Part shown: positions 36,395-45,113 of the stretch, in pieces
How the letters are laid out: each line of letters opens with the position of its first letter
Numbering within the stretch: the stretch's first letter is position 1
Translations under genes and position numbers: made by a program
The notes under the pieces: generated by a model
What the model saw: only the letters and a program-made list of their open reading frames with translations
Told to the model about the DNA's origin: nothing
Databases searched by the model: none
NCBI RefSeq assembly: GCF_900102055.1
Contig: NZ_FNBA01000001.1
Span: 186,001 to 250,000 of the forward strand
Length of the DNA: 64,000 nt
Direction of reading: 5' to 3'
From: Ulvibacter litoralis
Lineage (GTDB): Bacteria > Bacteroidota > Bacteroidia > Flavobacteriales > Flavobacteriaceae

Positions 36395-37882
36395 TTATGC
36401 TAATACAGGTTCGGACTGTGTGATCACTTTCATTGCCTTCATTGCTGAACGTAATGTTTTCCCTGTCGCTTCAATTTCGTGTGCTTGAATGGCTTCATTT
36501 ACTTGTATTAATTGAACATTATCAATTGGTTCGGTAGGATATGTACGTCCAATATCTGTTGGTTGTATTGTTTTCATAAAATCGACAAGCAATGGTTTCG
36601 CTGCATGATCGAACAAATAGCAACCATATTCCGCAGTATCAGAAATAATACGATTCATTTCAAACAATTTCTTTCTCGCAATGGTATTCGCAATTAACGG
36701 CAATTCGTGCAACGACTCATAGTAAGCCGACTCTTTTATAATCCCTGAAGCCACCATCGTATCGTACGCCAATTCTACACCCGATTTCACAAAAGCGACA
36801 AGTAACGTACCGTGATCAAAATAAGTTTGTTCACTAATATGATCGGACGTTGCTGTCGATTTCTCAAAAGCTGTTTTACCCGTTTCGGCACGCCATTGCA
36901 ACAAATCGGAATCATTATTTGCCCAATCTTGCATCATTCCTTCAGAAAAGCGTCCGCTCATAATATCGTCCATATGCTTTTCGAATAAAGGTTTTAAAAT
37001 TTCTTTTAATTCTTCGGAAAGTTCATAGGCGCGAAGCTTGGCCGAATTAGACAAACGATTCATCATATTGGTGATTCCTCCGTGTTTTAAAGCTTCCGTA
37101 ATGGTTTCCCATCCATTCTGAATTAATTTTGAAGCATATTCTGGTGCAATTCCTTGCTCCACCATCTTATCAAAGCTCAAAATAGATCCTGTTTGCAACA
37201 CTCCACAAAGAATGGTTTGCTCGCCCATTAAATCACTTTTTACCTCCGCTACAAAAGACGAAGCCAATACTCCAGCACGATGTCCGCCCGTTGCATACGC
37301 ATACGCTTTTGCCTGCGCCCAACCTTTATTTTCAGGATCGTTATTTGGATGCACTGCAATTAAAGTGGGTACTCCAAAACCACGTTTGTATTCTTCTCTT
37401 ACTTCCGTCCCAGGACATTTGGGCGCTACCATGATGACCGTAATATCGTCTCGCACTTGCATGCCTTCTTCCACTATATTAAATCCGTGCGAATACGATA
37501 AGGTCGCACCTTTCTTCATTAACGGAACAATACTTTTAACCACAGCGGTGTGTTGTTTGTCTGGCGTTAAATTGCACACCAAATCTGCTGAAGGCAACAA
37601 CTCATCATAAGTTCCTACCGTAAATCCATTTTCTACGGCATTTTTATAAGAGGCACGTTTTTCTGAAATCGCTGCCTCTCGAAGTGCATACGACACATCC
37701 AAACCACTATCGCGCATATTCATTCCTTGGTTTAATCCTTGTGCGCCACAACCAATAATAACTACTTTTTCCCCTTCTAAAGCCGCGATGCCCTCTTCAA
37801 ATTCTGAAGCATCCATAAAACGGCAGGTTCCTAATTGTTCTAATTTTTCTCTAAGTGATAATGTGTTGAAATAATTTTTCAT
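36395..37882 (-). CDS. ilvC: Ketol-acid reductoisomerase, class II
   Basis: IlvC isomerises and reduces acetolactate and acetohydroxybutyrate with NADPH. The nucleotide-binding motif is [19 protein letters not shown]. The 495-residue length, with a duplicated C-terminal helical domain, matches the class II (E. coli-like) enzyme rather than the 330-residue class I. It lies 12 bases after ilvN. Confidence 0.95.
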   Translation of the reverse strand: MKNYFNTLSLREKLEQLGTCRFMDASEFEEGIAALEGEKVVIIGCGAQGLNQGMNMRDSGLDVSYALREAAISEKRASYKNAVENGFTVGTYDELLPSADLVCNLTPDKQHTAVVKSIVPLMKKGATLSYSHGFNIVEEGMQVRDDITVIMVAPKCPGTEVREEYKRGFGVPTLIAVHPNNDPENKGWAQAKAYAYATGGHRAGVLASSFVAEVKSDLMGEQTILCGVLQTGSILSFDKMVEQGIAPEYASKLIQNGWETITEALKHGGITNMMNRLSNSAKLRAYELSEELKEILKPLFEKHMDDIMSGRFSEGMMQDWANNDSDLLQWRAETGKTAFEKSTATSDHISEQTYFDHGTLLVAFVKSGVELAYDTMVASGIIKESAYYESLHELPLIANTIARKKLFEMNRIISDTAEYGCYLFDHAAKPLLVDFMKTIQPTDIGRTYPTEPIDNVQLIQVNEAIQAHEIEATGKTLRSAMKAMKVITQSEPVLA

Positions 37883-37894
37883 TTTATTGTTTTT

Positions 37895-38425
37895 TTAAGC
37901 GCTAAAAGCTTGTAATAATGTTGATATTTTTAATTCTTCTTTGGTGACTGCAATACGTCCAGAACGTACAAATTGCATAATCCCGAAGGGTTTTAATTCG
38001 CGATACATGACTTCTATTTCATTTTTATTACCAGACACCTCCAGAACAAAAAAATCGCGTTCTACCGTCACAATGCGTGCGTGATTCGCACTAATAATGT
38101 TTTTAATTTGATCGTCTTCAAAAAGCAAATCACTCTTTATTTTAAAGAGACACGACTCCTGATAAATAATCTGATCGTCGGTGTGGTAATAAGCTTTAAT
38201 CACTTCCACTTGTTTTTCTATCTGACCAATAATTTTCCGAATGCCTTCATCAGAAATTACGACCACGATAGCCCATCGCGTTACTCCTTCAATTTCAGAA
38301 ATAGACGAGTTAATACTTTCGATGTTTATTTTTCTACGCTGAAAAATTGCAGAAATCCTATTGAGAAGTCCAACGTTGTTTTCCGTATAAATTGAAACTG
38401 TATATGTGTTTATTTGTTCGCTCAT
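37895..38425 (-). CDS. ilvN: Acetolactate synthase small (regulatory) subunit
   Basis: The 176-residue protein starts with an ACT domain (YTVSIYTENNVGLLNRISAIFQRRKINIESINSS split over about residues 8-42). The second half is the typical IlvN C-terminal domain. It binds valine and stimulates IlvB. It is 31 bases downstream of ilvB. Confidence 0.95.
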   Translation of the reverse strand: MSEQINTYTVSIYTENNVGLLNRISAIFQRRKINIESINSSISEIEGVTRWAIVVVISDEGIRKIIGQIEKQVEVIKAYYHTDDQIIYQESCLFKIKSDLLFEDDQIKNIISANHARIVTVERDFFVLEVSGNKNEIEVMYRELKPFGIMQFVRSGRIAVTKEELKISTLLQAFSA

Positions 38426-38456
38426 AGTTTTTTATTTTTTCTGAAAAGTTTCAGCC

Positions 38457-40193
38457 TTAACACAATCGTATGTCAGAGACAGAAGCTCCGGTTGGAATCA
38501 TAGGAAAAACATTGTCTTCTTTTTCTACACAAACCTCTAAGAAATACGCCTCTTTACTTGCCATCATTTCTGAAACTGCTTCTTTTAATTCGTCGCGCTT
38601 TGTTACTTTTTTAGCCTCGATGGAATAACCTTTGGCAATGGCTACAAAATCCGGGTTTACCATTTCGGTGGAAGCGTAGCGTTTGTCGAAAAATAGTTGT
38701 TGCCACTGACGTACCATTCCGAGAAATTCATTGTTCAACACCACGATTTTCACAGGTATTTTTTGCTGAAAAATGGTTCCTAATTCCTGAATTGTCATTT
38801 GGTAGCCACCATCGCCTGCAATCATCACAACCTCTCTATCGGGTGCTGCCATTTTAGCACCAATAGCAGCCGGAAGTGCAAATCCCATTGTTCCTAATCC
38901 GCCCGAAGTAATATTACTTCTCGTCGTCGTAAAATTTGCATAGCGACAGGCAATCATTTGATGTTGTCCCACATCCGAAATAATAGCAGCATCTCCTTTA
39001 CTCTGAATATTAATCTCATTAAGAACTTCTCCCATAGTTAACCCTTCTTTGGTAGGATGAATGTCGTTTTTAATGACTTTTTCAAACTCAACAGCATAGA
39101 GATCTTTAAATTGTTGGTGCCATTCAGGGTATTTTTTTTCTTGAAGTAGCGGTAATAATTGTTGCAAACTCTCTTTCGCATTTCCAAGAACCGCCACATC
39201 TGTTTTTACGTTTTTATCAACTTCAGAAGGGTCTATTTCAAAGTGAATGATTTTGGCTTGTTTCGCGTATGTTTTTAAATTCCCAGTAACACGGTCGTCA
39301 AAACGCATTCCGATAGCGATTAACACATCACATTCATTGGTTAACTTATTGGGCGCGTAATTACCATGCATTCCCACCATTCCAATGTTTAAAGGGTGTG
39401 CTGTCGGAATTGCAGAAGCTCCCAATATGGTCCATGCTGAAGGAATTCCAGCTTTCTCTATCACTGCTTTTAACTCCGCTTCGGCAGTTCCTAAAATAAC
39501 GCCTTGTCCCCACACAATCATCGGTTTTTTAGCCGTATTGATTAAATCGGCTGCTTTTTGCAGGGCTGTAACATTTACGTCTGGAACGGGGTTATAACTT
39601 CTGATTGCCGTACATTTTTTGTATTCAAAATCGAATTCTTCAAACTGAGCATCTTTGGTAATATCAATTAAAACAGGCCCTGGACGACCACTCTTAGCGA
39701 TGTAAAAAGCCTTTGCAATTACTTCAGGTATTTCTGAAGCTTTCGTTACTTGATGGTTCCATTTCGTAACTGGCGTTGAAATCCCAACAATATCAGTTTC
39801 CTGAAAAGCATCACTTCCCAATAAATGTGAAGACACCTGGCCTGTAATACATACCATCGGGGTAGAATCTATTTGTGCATCTGCAATACCTGTGATGAGA
39901 TTTGTAGCTCCTGGTCCAGAAGTCGCCATGGCAACGCCTACTTTTCCTGAAATACGTGCATAGCCTTGTGCCGCATGAGTGGCACCTTGTTCGTGTCGCG
40001 TAAGCACGTGATGAATCTTATCTTGATACTTATACAATTCGTCATACACAGGCATAATGGCGCCTCCAGGATATCCGTACAAGACATCTACCCCTTCAGC
40101 CAACAAGCATCTTACAATTGCCTCACTTCCCGAAATACGTTCGGTGGTTTTTGGAGCGTTCTCTTTTTTACTTACTGTTGTTACTATTTCCAT
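38457..40193 (-). CDS. ilvB: Acetolactate synthase large (catalytic) subunit
   Basis: This 578-residue ThDP enzyme makes acetolactate or acetohydroxybutyrate from pyruvate. It has the N-terminal YGYPGGAIMPVYD and the catalytic Glu in RHEQGATHAAQGYAR, while GDGGYQMTIQELGTIF with LNNEFLGMVRQWQ forms the ThDP/Mg site. Nine bases separate it from ilvD. Confidence 0.96.
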   Translation of the reverse strand: MEIVTTVSKKENAPKTTERISGSEAIVRCLLAEGVDVLYGYPGGAIMPVYDELYKYQDKIHHVLTRHEQGATHAAQGYARISGKVGVAMATSGPGATNLITGIADAQIDSTPMVCITGQVSSHLLGSDAFQETDIVGISTPVTKWNHQVTKASEIPEVIAKAFYIAKSGRPGPVLIDITKDAQFEEFDFEYKKCTAIRSYNPVPDVNVTALQKAADLINTAKKPMIVWGQGVILGTAEAELKAVIEKAGIPSAWTILGASAIPTAHPLNIGMVGMHGNYAPNKLTNECDVLIAIGMRFDDRVTGNLKTYAKQAKIIHFEIDPSEVDKNVKTDVAVLGNAKESLQQLLPLLQEKKYPEWHQQFKDLYAVEFEKVIKNDIHPTKEGLTMGEVLNEINIQSKGDAAIISDVGQHQMIACRYANFTTTRSNITSGGLGTMGFALPAAIGAKMAAPDREVVMIAGDGGYQMTIQELGTIFQQKIPVKIVVLNNEFLGMVRQWQQLFFDKRYASTEMVNPDFVAIAKGYSIEAKKVTKRDELKEAVSEMMASKEAYFLEVCVEKEDNVFPMIPTGASVSDIRLC

Positions 40194-40202
40194 ACGATAC
40201 GT

Positions 40203-41879
40203 TTAAAATTCGTCTGTTACACATCCTTTTGATGCAGATGAAACCGTTTTTGCATATTTATAAAGAACACCGCGTTCAAATTTGAGGTTTGGCGCGGCCC
40301 ATTCTTCTTTTCGTTTTTGTAATTCTTCTTCGGAAACTTCCAATTCAATGGAGTTTGTTTCCGCATTAATTGTAATAATATCACCATCATTCACCAATGC
40401 GATGACGCCTCCTTCTTGAGCTTCGGGAGTGATATGTCCAACAACAAAACCGTGTGTTCCTCCTGAAAAACGTCCGTCAGTTATTAAAGCCACATCTTTT
40501 CCTAAGCCTGCACCAATAATAGCAGCGGTTGGCTTTAGCATTTCTGGCATTCCAGGACCTCCTTTCGGACCTTCATAGCGAATCACCACCACGTCTCCTT
40601 TTACGACTTTCCCATCTCGAATCCCGTCATTAGCTTCATATTCACCGTTAAACACTTTTGCTTTTCCTCGAAATAGAAGTCCTTCTTTCCCTGTGATTTT
40701 TGCTACGCTTCCTTCTTTTGCTAAGTTTCCGTAGAGCATGCGTAAATGCCCTGTGACTTTAATTGGATTCTCTATCGGTTTTATCACATCTTGCCCTTCA
40801 GAAAGATCTGGAACATCTAAGAGGTTTTCAGCAATTGTTTTTCCTGTTACCGTTAAACAGTCACCGTGTAACAATCCTTTCCGAAGTAAATATTTTAATA
40901 CAGCTGGAATTCCACCTACGGCATGAACGTCTTCCATGAGGTATTTTCCGCTAGGTTTTAAATCGGCTAAAAAAGGAGTGGTATCGCTTATCTTCTGAAA
41001 ATCTTGCAACGTAAAATCGATGTTTGCGGCTCTGGCGATTGCCAAAAAGTGCAGCACAGCATTGGTAGAGCCTCCTAAAATAGTGACCAATCGGATGGCA
41101 TTTTCTAACGATTTGCGGGTAATAATATCGGAAGGTTTTATGTCTTTCTCCAGCAAATTTCGGATGGCAGCTCCTGCTCGTACCGACTCTTCTTGTTTGG
41201 CATCGCTTAACGCAGGATTTGAGGCATTAAAAGGTAATGCCATTCCTAATCCTTCTATGGCAGAAGCCATGGTATTCGCGGTGTACATTCCGCCACAAGC
41301 ACCTGCTCCTGGACATGCTTTTTCTACAATACTTTCATAATCGGTTTGCGTCATGGTGCCCGCTACTTTACTTCCCCACGCTTCAAATGCCGACACTACA
41401 TCCAACTTCTGACCTTTATGACAGCCAGAATCGATGGTTCCGCCATACACTAAAATGGACGGACGATCCAAACGAATCATTGCCATTAAAGCGCCAGGCA
41501 TGTTTTTGTCGCAACCTACCACAGTGATTAACCCATCGTAGCTCATGGCTTGCACAACCGTTTCCATAGAATCGGCAATTAGATCGCGCGAAGGCAACGA
41601 ATAGCGCATTCCTGGGGTTCCCATAGAAATTCCATCACTCACACCAATGGTGTTAAAAATAAGTCCGACCACGTCTTCTTGTTTTGTTCCTTGCTTTACT
41701 AATTTTGCTAAATCGTTAAGGTGCATATTGCAAGGATTTCCTTCGTAGCCCGTACTCGCAATACCGATAATAGGCTTAAAAAAATCTTCTTTTGTGAGTC
41801 CGATAGCGTGCAACATGGCTTGTGCGGCGGGTTGCGTATCGTCTTGTGTTACTGTTTTACTGTATTTATTAAGTTTCAT
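40203..41879 (-). CDS. ilvD: Dihydroxy-acid dehydratase
   Basis: IlvD dehydrates dihydroxy-isovalerate and -methylvalerate with an Fe-S cluster. Cluster cysteines lie in [20 protein letters not shown] and [29 protein letters not shown] is near the C-terminus. The length of 558 is normal. It is the first gene of the ilvDBNCA operon. Its ATG overlaps the stop of a 48-codon ORF (ATGA, 41876-41879) and it lies downstream of two tandem attenuators. Confidence 0.96.
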   Translation of the reverse strand: MKLNKYSKTVTQDDTQPAAQAMLHAIGLTKEDFFKPIIGIASTGYEGNPCNMHLNDLAKLVKQGTKQEDVVGLIFNTIGVSDGISMGTPGMRYSLPSRDLIADSMETVVQAMSYDGLITVVGCDKNMPGALMAMIRLDRPSILVYGGTIDSGCHKGQKLDVVSAFEAWGSKVAGTMTQTDYESIVEKACPGAGACGGMYTANTMASAIEGLGMALPFNASNPALSDAKQEESVRAGAAIRNLLEKDIKPSDIITRKSLENAIRLVTILGGSTNAVLHFLAIARAANIDFTLQDFQKISDTTPFLADLKPSGKYLMEDVHAVGGIPAVLKYLLRKGLLHGDCLTVTGKTIAENLLDVPDLSEGQDVIKPIENPIKVTGHLRMLYGNLAKEGSVAKITGKEGLLFRGKAKVFNGEYEANDGIRDGKVVKGDVVVIRYEGPKGGPGMPEMLKPTAAIIGAGLGKDVALITDGRFSGGTHGFVVGHITPEAQEGGVIALVNDGDIITINAETNSIELEVSEEELQKRKEEWAAPNLKFERGVLYKYAKTVSSASKGCVTDEF

Positions 41880-42022
41880 TTATGTAAGGATTCAAAAGAA
41901 TTTGTAGCTAGATGTACTCGTATTGTTTGATAATTACGCGGTAAAATTGCGTTTGTAAAAGCTTCCGAAGTGATTAAAAAAAAGCTTCTCAAAGCGCTTA
42001 AAATATTTTGATTGATTTGCAT
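41876..42022 (-). CDS. 48-codon ORF translationally coupled to ilvD
   Basis: ATG at 42020-42022 opens a frame of 48 codons ending TGA at 41876-41878, which overlaps the ilvD start in the classical ATGA arrangement. The peptide begins [20 protein letters not shown] and ends SFESLHK. It is moderately rich in Leu and Ile but has no dense run of them. It lies after both attenuator terminators. It could be a short protein, or an ORF whose translation delivers ribosomes to ilvD. No family is recognised and it could be fortuitous. Confidence 0.45.
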   Translation of the reverse strand: MQINQNILSALRSFFLITSEAFTNAILPRNYQTIRVHLATNSFESLHK

Positions 42023-42070
42023 AGAGTTTATAATTGGATTAAAATTAATTTTTTTGTGTTTTTAAAGAAT

Positions 42071-42091
42071 CCCTACATTTTTTTATAGGGG
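42071..42091 (-). promoter_or_regulatory. CCCTA-TAGGG inverted repeat in the ilvD leader
   Basis: CCCTA (42071-42075) and TAGGG (42086-42090) form an inverted repeat that could fold in the leftward transcript into a roughly 7-bp hairpin with a U-G pair. It shares the string TTTTTTATAGGGG with the strong palindrome upstream of the PII gene. Function unknown. Confidence 0.35.
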
Positions 42092-42183
42092 AAACCCATT
42101 GGTATTACATTTCTTTTTATTTACTGACAATCAGATAGTTAGCTAATGTTGTTTATGATGTTCACTACTCAATATTTATGCAT

Positions 42184-42222
42184 AAAAAAAGCCTGTATCG
42201 CGATTGATACAGGCTTTTTTTT
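42184..42222 (-). terminator. Second (proximal) attenuator terminator of the ilv leader
   Basis: GCCTGTATC pairs with GATACAGGC, extended by flanking A/T runs to about 16 bp, loop AATCGC in the leftward reading, followed by seven T. It lies 19 bases after the stop of the second leader peptide. The arm segment CTGTATC (42206-42212) can also pair with GATGCAG (42236-42242), which overlaps the leader stop codon. Confidence 0.88.
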
Positions 42223-42240
42223 AGAATATAGCAAGCTGCA

Positions 42241-42294
42241 TCAACACCAAGGTATAATGATAATAATGACAAGTATGCTACTAATTAATTTCAT
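42241..42294 (-). CDS. Second Ile-rich leader peptide of the ilv operon (proposed)
   Basis: A 17-codon ORF encodes MKLISSILVIIIIIPWC: seven Ile, two Leu and one Val. It is flanked upstream by one terminator and downstream by another. Five consecutive Ile codons (ATT ATT ATC ATT ATA) are a strong stalling signal when charged tRNA-Ile is low. A stalled ribosome would leave GATGCAG, at and just after the stop codon, free to sequester the terminator arm. The sequence is seen directly; the mechanism follows the E. coli ilv and leu attenuation model. Confidence 0.85.
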   Translation of the reverse strand: MKLISSILVIIIIIPWC

Positions 42295-42303
42295 AAAACT
42301 ATT

Positions 42304-42341
42304 GTATAAAAAAAGCCTTCCGTTTTAAAGGAAGGCTTTTA
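42304..42341 (-). terminator. First (distal) attenuator terminator of the ilv leader
   Basis: AAAAGCCTTCC pairs with GGAAGGCTTTT (42311-42321 with 42330-42340), followed leftward by seven T. It lies 25 bases after the stop of the first leader peptide and ends 10 bases before the second leader ATG. The arm AGCCTT (42332-42337) can pair with AAGGCT (42368-42373) across the last leader codons and stop. It could also end the upstream glt operon. Confidence 0.85.
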
Positions 42342-42365
42342 CATATGTTACGTAAATACCATTCC

Positions 42366-42425
42366 TCAGCCTTGCAAAATAATTGCAGGGATGCTACTAA
42401 TGATATTTATAATTTGTGTATTCAT
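42366..42425 (-). CDS. First Ile-rich leader peptide of the ilv operon (proposed)
   Basis: A 19-codon ORF encodes MNTQIINIISSIPAIILQG, with seven Ile and one Leu. It shares the 11-base string ATTAGTAGCAT and the I-S-S-I core with the second leader peptide, which suggests that the leader-terminator unit was duplicated. A terminator with a possible competing pairing follows. A promoter-like TTTG-N20-AATATTTG ends about 8 bases before the ATG. Confidence 0.78.
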   Translation of the reverse strand: MNTQIINIISSIPAIILQG

Positions 42426-42432
42426 TGTTCTT

Positions 42433-42464
42433 CAAATATTAGAAACTATTACGAGCTATCCAAA
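42433..42464 (-). promoter_or_regulatory. Candidate promoter of the ilv operon
   Basis: Read leftward, TTTG (42461-42464) and AATATTTG (42433-42440) are separated by 20 bases; the second box differs from TAnnTTTG at one position. It lies immediately downstream of the aminotransferase stop and just before the first leader peptide, which would make the 5' end very short. Confidence 0.45.
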
Positions 42465-42468
42465 TTTT

Positions 42469-43632
42469 TTACTGAAGTTTTTGTTGAAATGTTTTTAAGG
42501 TCGTTCCAATTTCGAACGCATAACCTGTTTGCGATAAAGCATATTCTATAGCACTAAGCGTTGCTACGAGGTCTTTTTCTGAAACCGATCCCATGTGTCC
42601 CACTCTAAAGTAAGTGGTTTTAATTTCTGGCAATAATCCTCCAGCAACAATGATGTCTCTATCCGACATCGCTTTTCTAAATTCAGCATCTTGAACACCT
42701 ATAGGATAGTACACAGCTGTTAAGGTATTCGCAGCGTAGTCTTCGTTCTTCGGAAGAATTTTTAGTCCGATAGAAGCCACCGCCAAACGAAACGCAGTTG
42801 CCAATCGCATATGTTTTGCAATCCGTTTCTGGATGCCTTCCGAAGTAATTATTTTTAAACTTGTTTCTAGGGCTAGAATCAAATTTACGGGTGGTGTTCC
42901 GAAATAAGAAGGTTTTCTTTCTTGATACGCCTTCATAATTGGCAACCAATTTCCCCAATCTGCATAATAATTGGGCACTAATGTTTTTCTGTTTTTCCAT
43001 GTCTGTAGTGCTCTTTCCGAAGCAACTAACAACGCCAACCCTGGTGGTACCCCCACTGCTTTTTGAGAAGCCGTAAGCACAACATCTAAACCCCAATCAT
43101 CTTGCTTAATAGCTTCACCAGCCACAGAACATACACCATCCATCACACTCAACACCTTGTATTTTTGAGCTAATAATGCGATAGGCTCTGGCGCTACTAA
43201 AACACCTGTCGAAGTATCTACATGTGTAAACGTTAGCAGTTTGTATTGTTTTTGTTTGAGTTCTTCTTCAATTTCTTCTAGAGAAATGACATCGCCAATA
43301 GCTGCAGATAAAACCGTTACCTTGGCTCCGTAACGCAATAAAATATCACGATATCTTTTTCCGAAGTAGCCTGTAGAAATGACCAACGCATGATCGCCAG
43401 CTTCAATTAAGTTTGCGGCTGCCATGTCCATGGCCAGTGTACCGCTTCCAGCCACAACAAAAGGCTGACCTGCTGGTGCTTTCCAAACATCTTTCATTAG
43501 ATCTAATGCGTTCCCGAACGATTCAATAAAATCTGGTGCTACGTGACTTGTTGTTTCAATACCCATGGCACGTGTTACTTCTGGTTCAAATTCTATGGGA
43601 CCTGGGATCATTAATAATTTTCTTCCTTTCAT
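42469..43632 (-). CDS. Class V aminotransferase (alanine/serine-glyoxylate type)
   Basis: The 387-residue PLP enzyme has MIPGPIEFEPEV at the start, GSGTLAMDMAAANL, VDTSTGVLVAP, MDGVCSVAGE and the PLP Lys in TASQKAVGVPPG. The family includes alanine-glyoxylate, serine-glyoxylate, serine-pyruvate and ureidoglycine-glyoxylate aminotransferases, and the substrate cannot be told from sequence. It follows gltD by 10 bases, which points to amino-group transfer from newly made glutamate or a related donor. Confidence 0.85.
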   Translation of the reverse strand: MKGRKLLMIPGPIEFEPEVTRAMGIETTSHVAPDFIESFGNALDLMKDVWKAPAGQPFVVAGSGTLAMDMAAANLIEAGDHALVISTGYFGKRYRDILLRYGAKVTVLSAAIGDVISLEEIEEELKQKQYKLLTFTHVDTSTGVLVAPEPIALLAQKYKVLSVMDGVCSVAGEAIKQDDWGLDVVLTASQKAVGVPPGLALLVASERALQTWKNRKTLVPNYYADWGNWLPIMKAYQERKPSYFGTPPVNLILALETSLKIITSEGIQKRIAKHMRLATAFRLAVASIGLKILPKNEDYAANTLTAVYYPIGVQDAEFRKAMSDRDIIVAGGLLPEIKTTYFRVGHMGSVSEKDLVATLSAIEYALSQTGYAFEIGTTLKTFQQKLQ

Positions 43633-43642
43633 AATTTAGTCA

Positions 43643-45109
43643 TTAGATTCTAGGTAAATCATTTCCGTCCTTCAAAGGCAATTGAGAAGATCCCATTAAA
43701 AAAGCATCAATATGATGTGCAGCTTGTCGGCCTTCAGAAATAGCCCACACAATAAGTGATTGACCGCGCCTTGCATCTCCCGCGGCGAATATTCCAGGCG
43801 CACTCGTTTTATAATTTGCAATGGTTGCTTTTATGTTACTACGCCCATCTGTATCTAACACAAATTGATCTACTAAGGTTTTTTCTGGCCCTGTAAAGCC
43901 CAATGCGAGTAGCACTAAGTCACATTTCCACTTTTTCTCCGTATTCGGAATTTCTTTTAATTGTGGACGTTCTCCCTTTTTGAAATTCCATTCTACCTCA
44001 ACAGTGACCAATCCTTTTAAATTACCTTCTTTATCACCTAAAAACTCTTTGGTAGAAATGCTCCAAAACCGTTCTACGCCCTCTTTGTGAGACGAGGTGG
44101 TTTTCAACTTCATAGGCCAATACGGCCACGGCTGATTTGCAGGTCTGCCAAGTGTTGGTTTGTCTAAAATTTCAAAATTAGTTACCGATGCTGCCCCGTG
44201 ACGATTGGAAGTACCAATACAATCGGATCCTGTATCACCGCCACCAATGACTATAACATGTTTATCTTTTGCTGAAATAATAGCTTCAAAAGGAGTTTGT
44301 TTATCTACGTATTCGTTATTCAACTTCAGGAAATCCATTGCTTGATGCACTCCTTTTAAATGCGACCCTTTTATAGGAATGCTTCTTCTTTCGGTAGCAC
44401 CATTACACAACAAAACAGCATCAAATTCAGCTTTTATTGTTTCTACACTTAATGAAACACCGACATTGGTGTTTGTTTTAAATGTAATTCCTTCTTCTTC
44501 TAAAATTTCGATTCTACGATCTATAATTGACTTTTCGAGTTTAAAATCTGGAATTCCGTAGCGCAATAATCCGCCAACTTTTGCATCTCTTTCAAAAACA
44601 GTTACGCTATGCCCTGCTCTATTTAATTGTTGTGCCGCTGCCAATCCTGAAGGTCCAGAGCCAATGATTGCAACCTTTTTATTGGTGCGCTGCGTAGGTG
44701 AATGCGCTACAATCCAACCTTCCTCGAAGGCGATTTCCACAATGTTTTTTTCTATGTTCTCGATGGTTACAGGATCTTCATTAATTCCTAACACGCAGGC
44801 TTCTTCGCAAGGTGCAGGACACAATCGCCCCGTAAATTCTGGAAAGTTATTCGTAGCATGTAAAATTTTAGCAGCCTCTTTCCATTTTCCTTTATATACA
44901 TTGTCGTTGAAATCTGGAATTAAATTTCCTAAAGGACAACCACTAGTACAAAAAGGAACCCCGCAATCCATACAGCGTGCTCCTTGTTCTTTCAATCCCT
45001 TTTTCTCTAAAGGAATGGTAAACTCCTTATAGTTTTTGAGTCTTTCGCTTGCAGGATCGTACGCTTCAGTGATTCTGTCAAACTCCATAAAACCTGTTAT
45101 CTTTCCCAT
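43643..45109 (-). CDS. gltD: Glutamate synthase small subunit
   Basis: The 488-residue FAD protein supplies electrons from NAD(P)H to GltB. N-terminal Fe-S cysteines are in CMDCGVPFC, GCPLGN and CPAPCEEACVLGI. The FAD site is VAIIGSGPSGLAAAQQLNRAG and the NAD(P) site VIVIGGGDTGSDCIG. The C-terminal segment TSAPGIFAAGDARRGQSLIVWAISEGRQAA is typical. It lies 4 bases after gltB. Confidence 0.95.
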   Translation of the reverse strand: MGKITGFMEFDRITEAYDPASERLKNYKEFTIPLEKKGLKEQGARCMDCGVPFCTSGCPLGNLIPDFNDNVYKGKWKEAAKILHATNNFPEFTGRLCPAPCEEACVLGINEDPVTIENIEKNIVEIAFEEGWIVAHSPTQRTNKKVAIIGSGPSGLAAAQQLNRAGHSVTVFERDAKVGGLLRYGIPDFKLEKSIIDRRIEILEEEGITFKTNTNVGVSLSVETIKAEFDAVLLCNGATERRSIPIKGSHLKGVHQAMDFLKLNNEYVDKQTPFEAIISAKDKHVIVIGGGDTGSDCIGTSNRHGAASVTNFEILDKPTLGRPANQPWPYWPMKLKTTSSHKEGVERFWSISTKEFLGDKEGNLKGLVTVEVEWNFKKGERPQLKEIPNTEKKWKCDLVLLALGFTGPEKTLVDQFVLDTDGRSNIKATIANYKTSAPGIFAAGDARRGQSLIVWAISEGRQAAHHIDAFLMGSSQLPLKDGNDLPRI

Positions 45110-45113
45110 TGTA

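Larger units (their letters stand above)
41880..42468 (-). other. 589-base ilvD leader region
   Basis: In transcription order it holds a candidate promoter, leader peptide 1, terminator 1, leader peptide 2, terminator 2, a CCCTA-TAGGG hairpin and a 48-codon ORF coupled to ilvD. About 90 bases between terminator 2 and the hairpin show no recognisable element. Confidence 0.85.
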
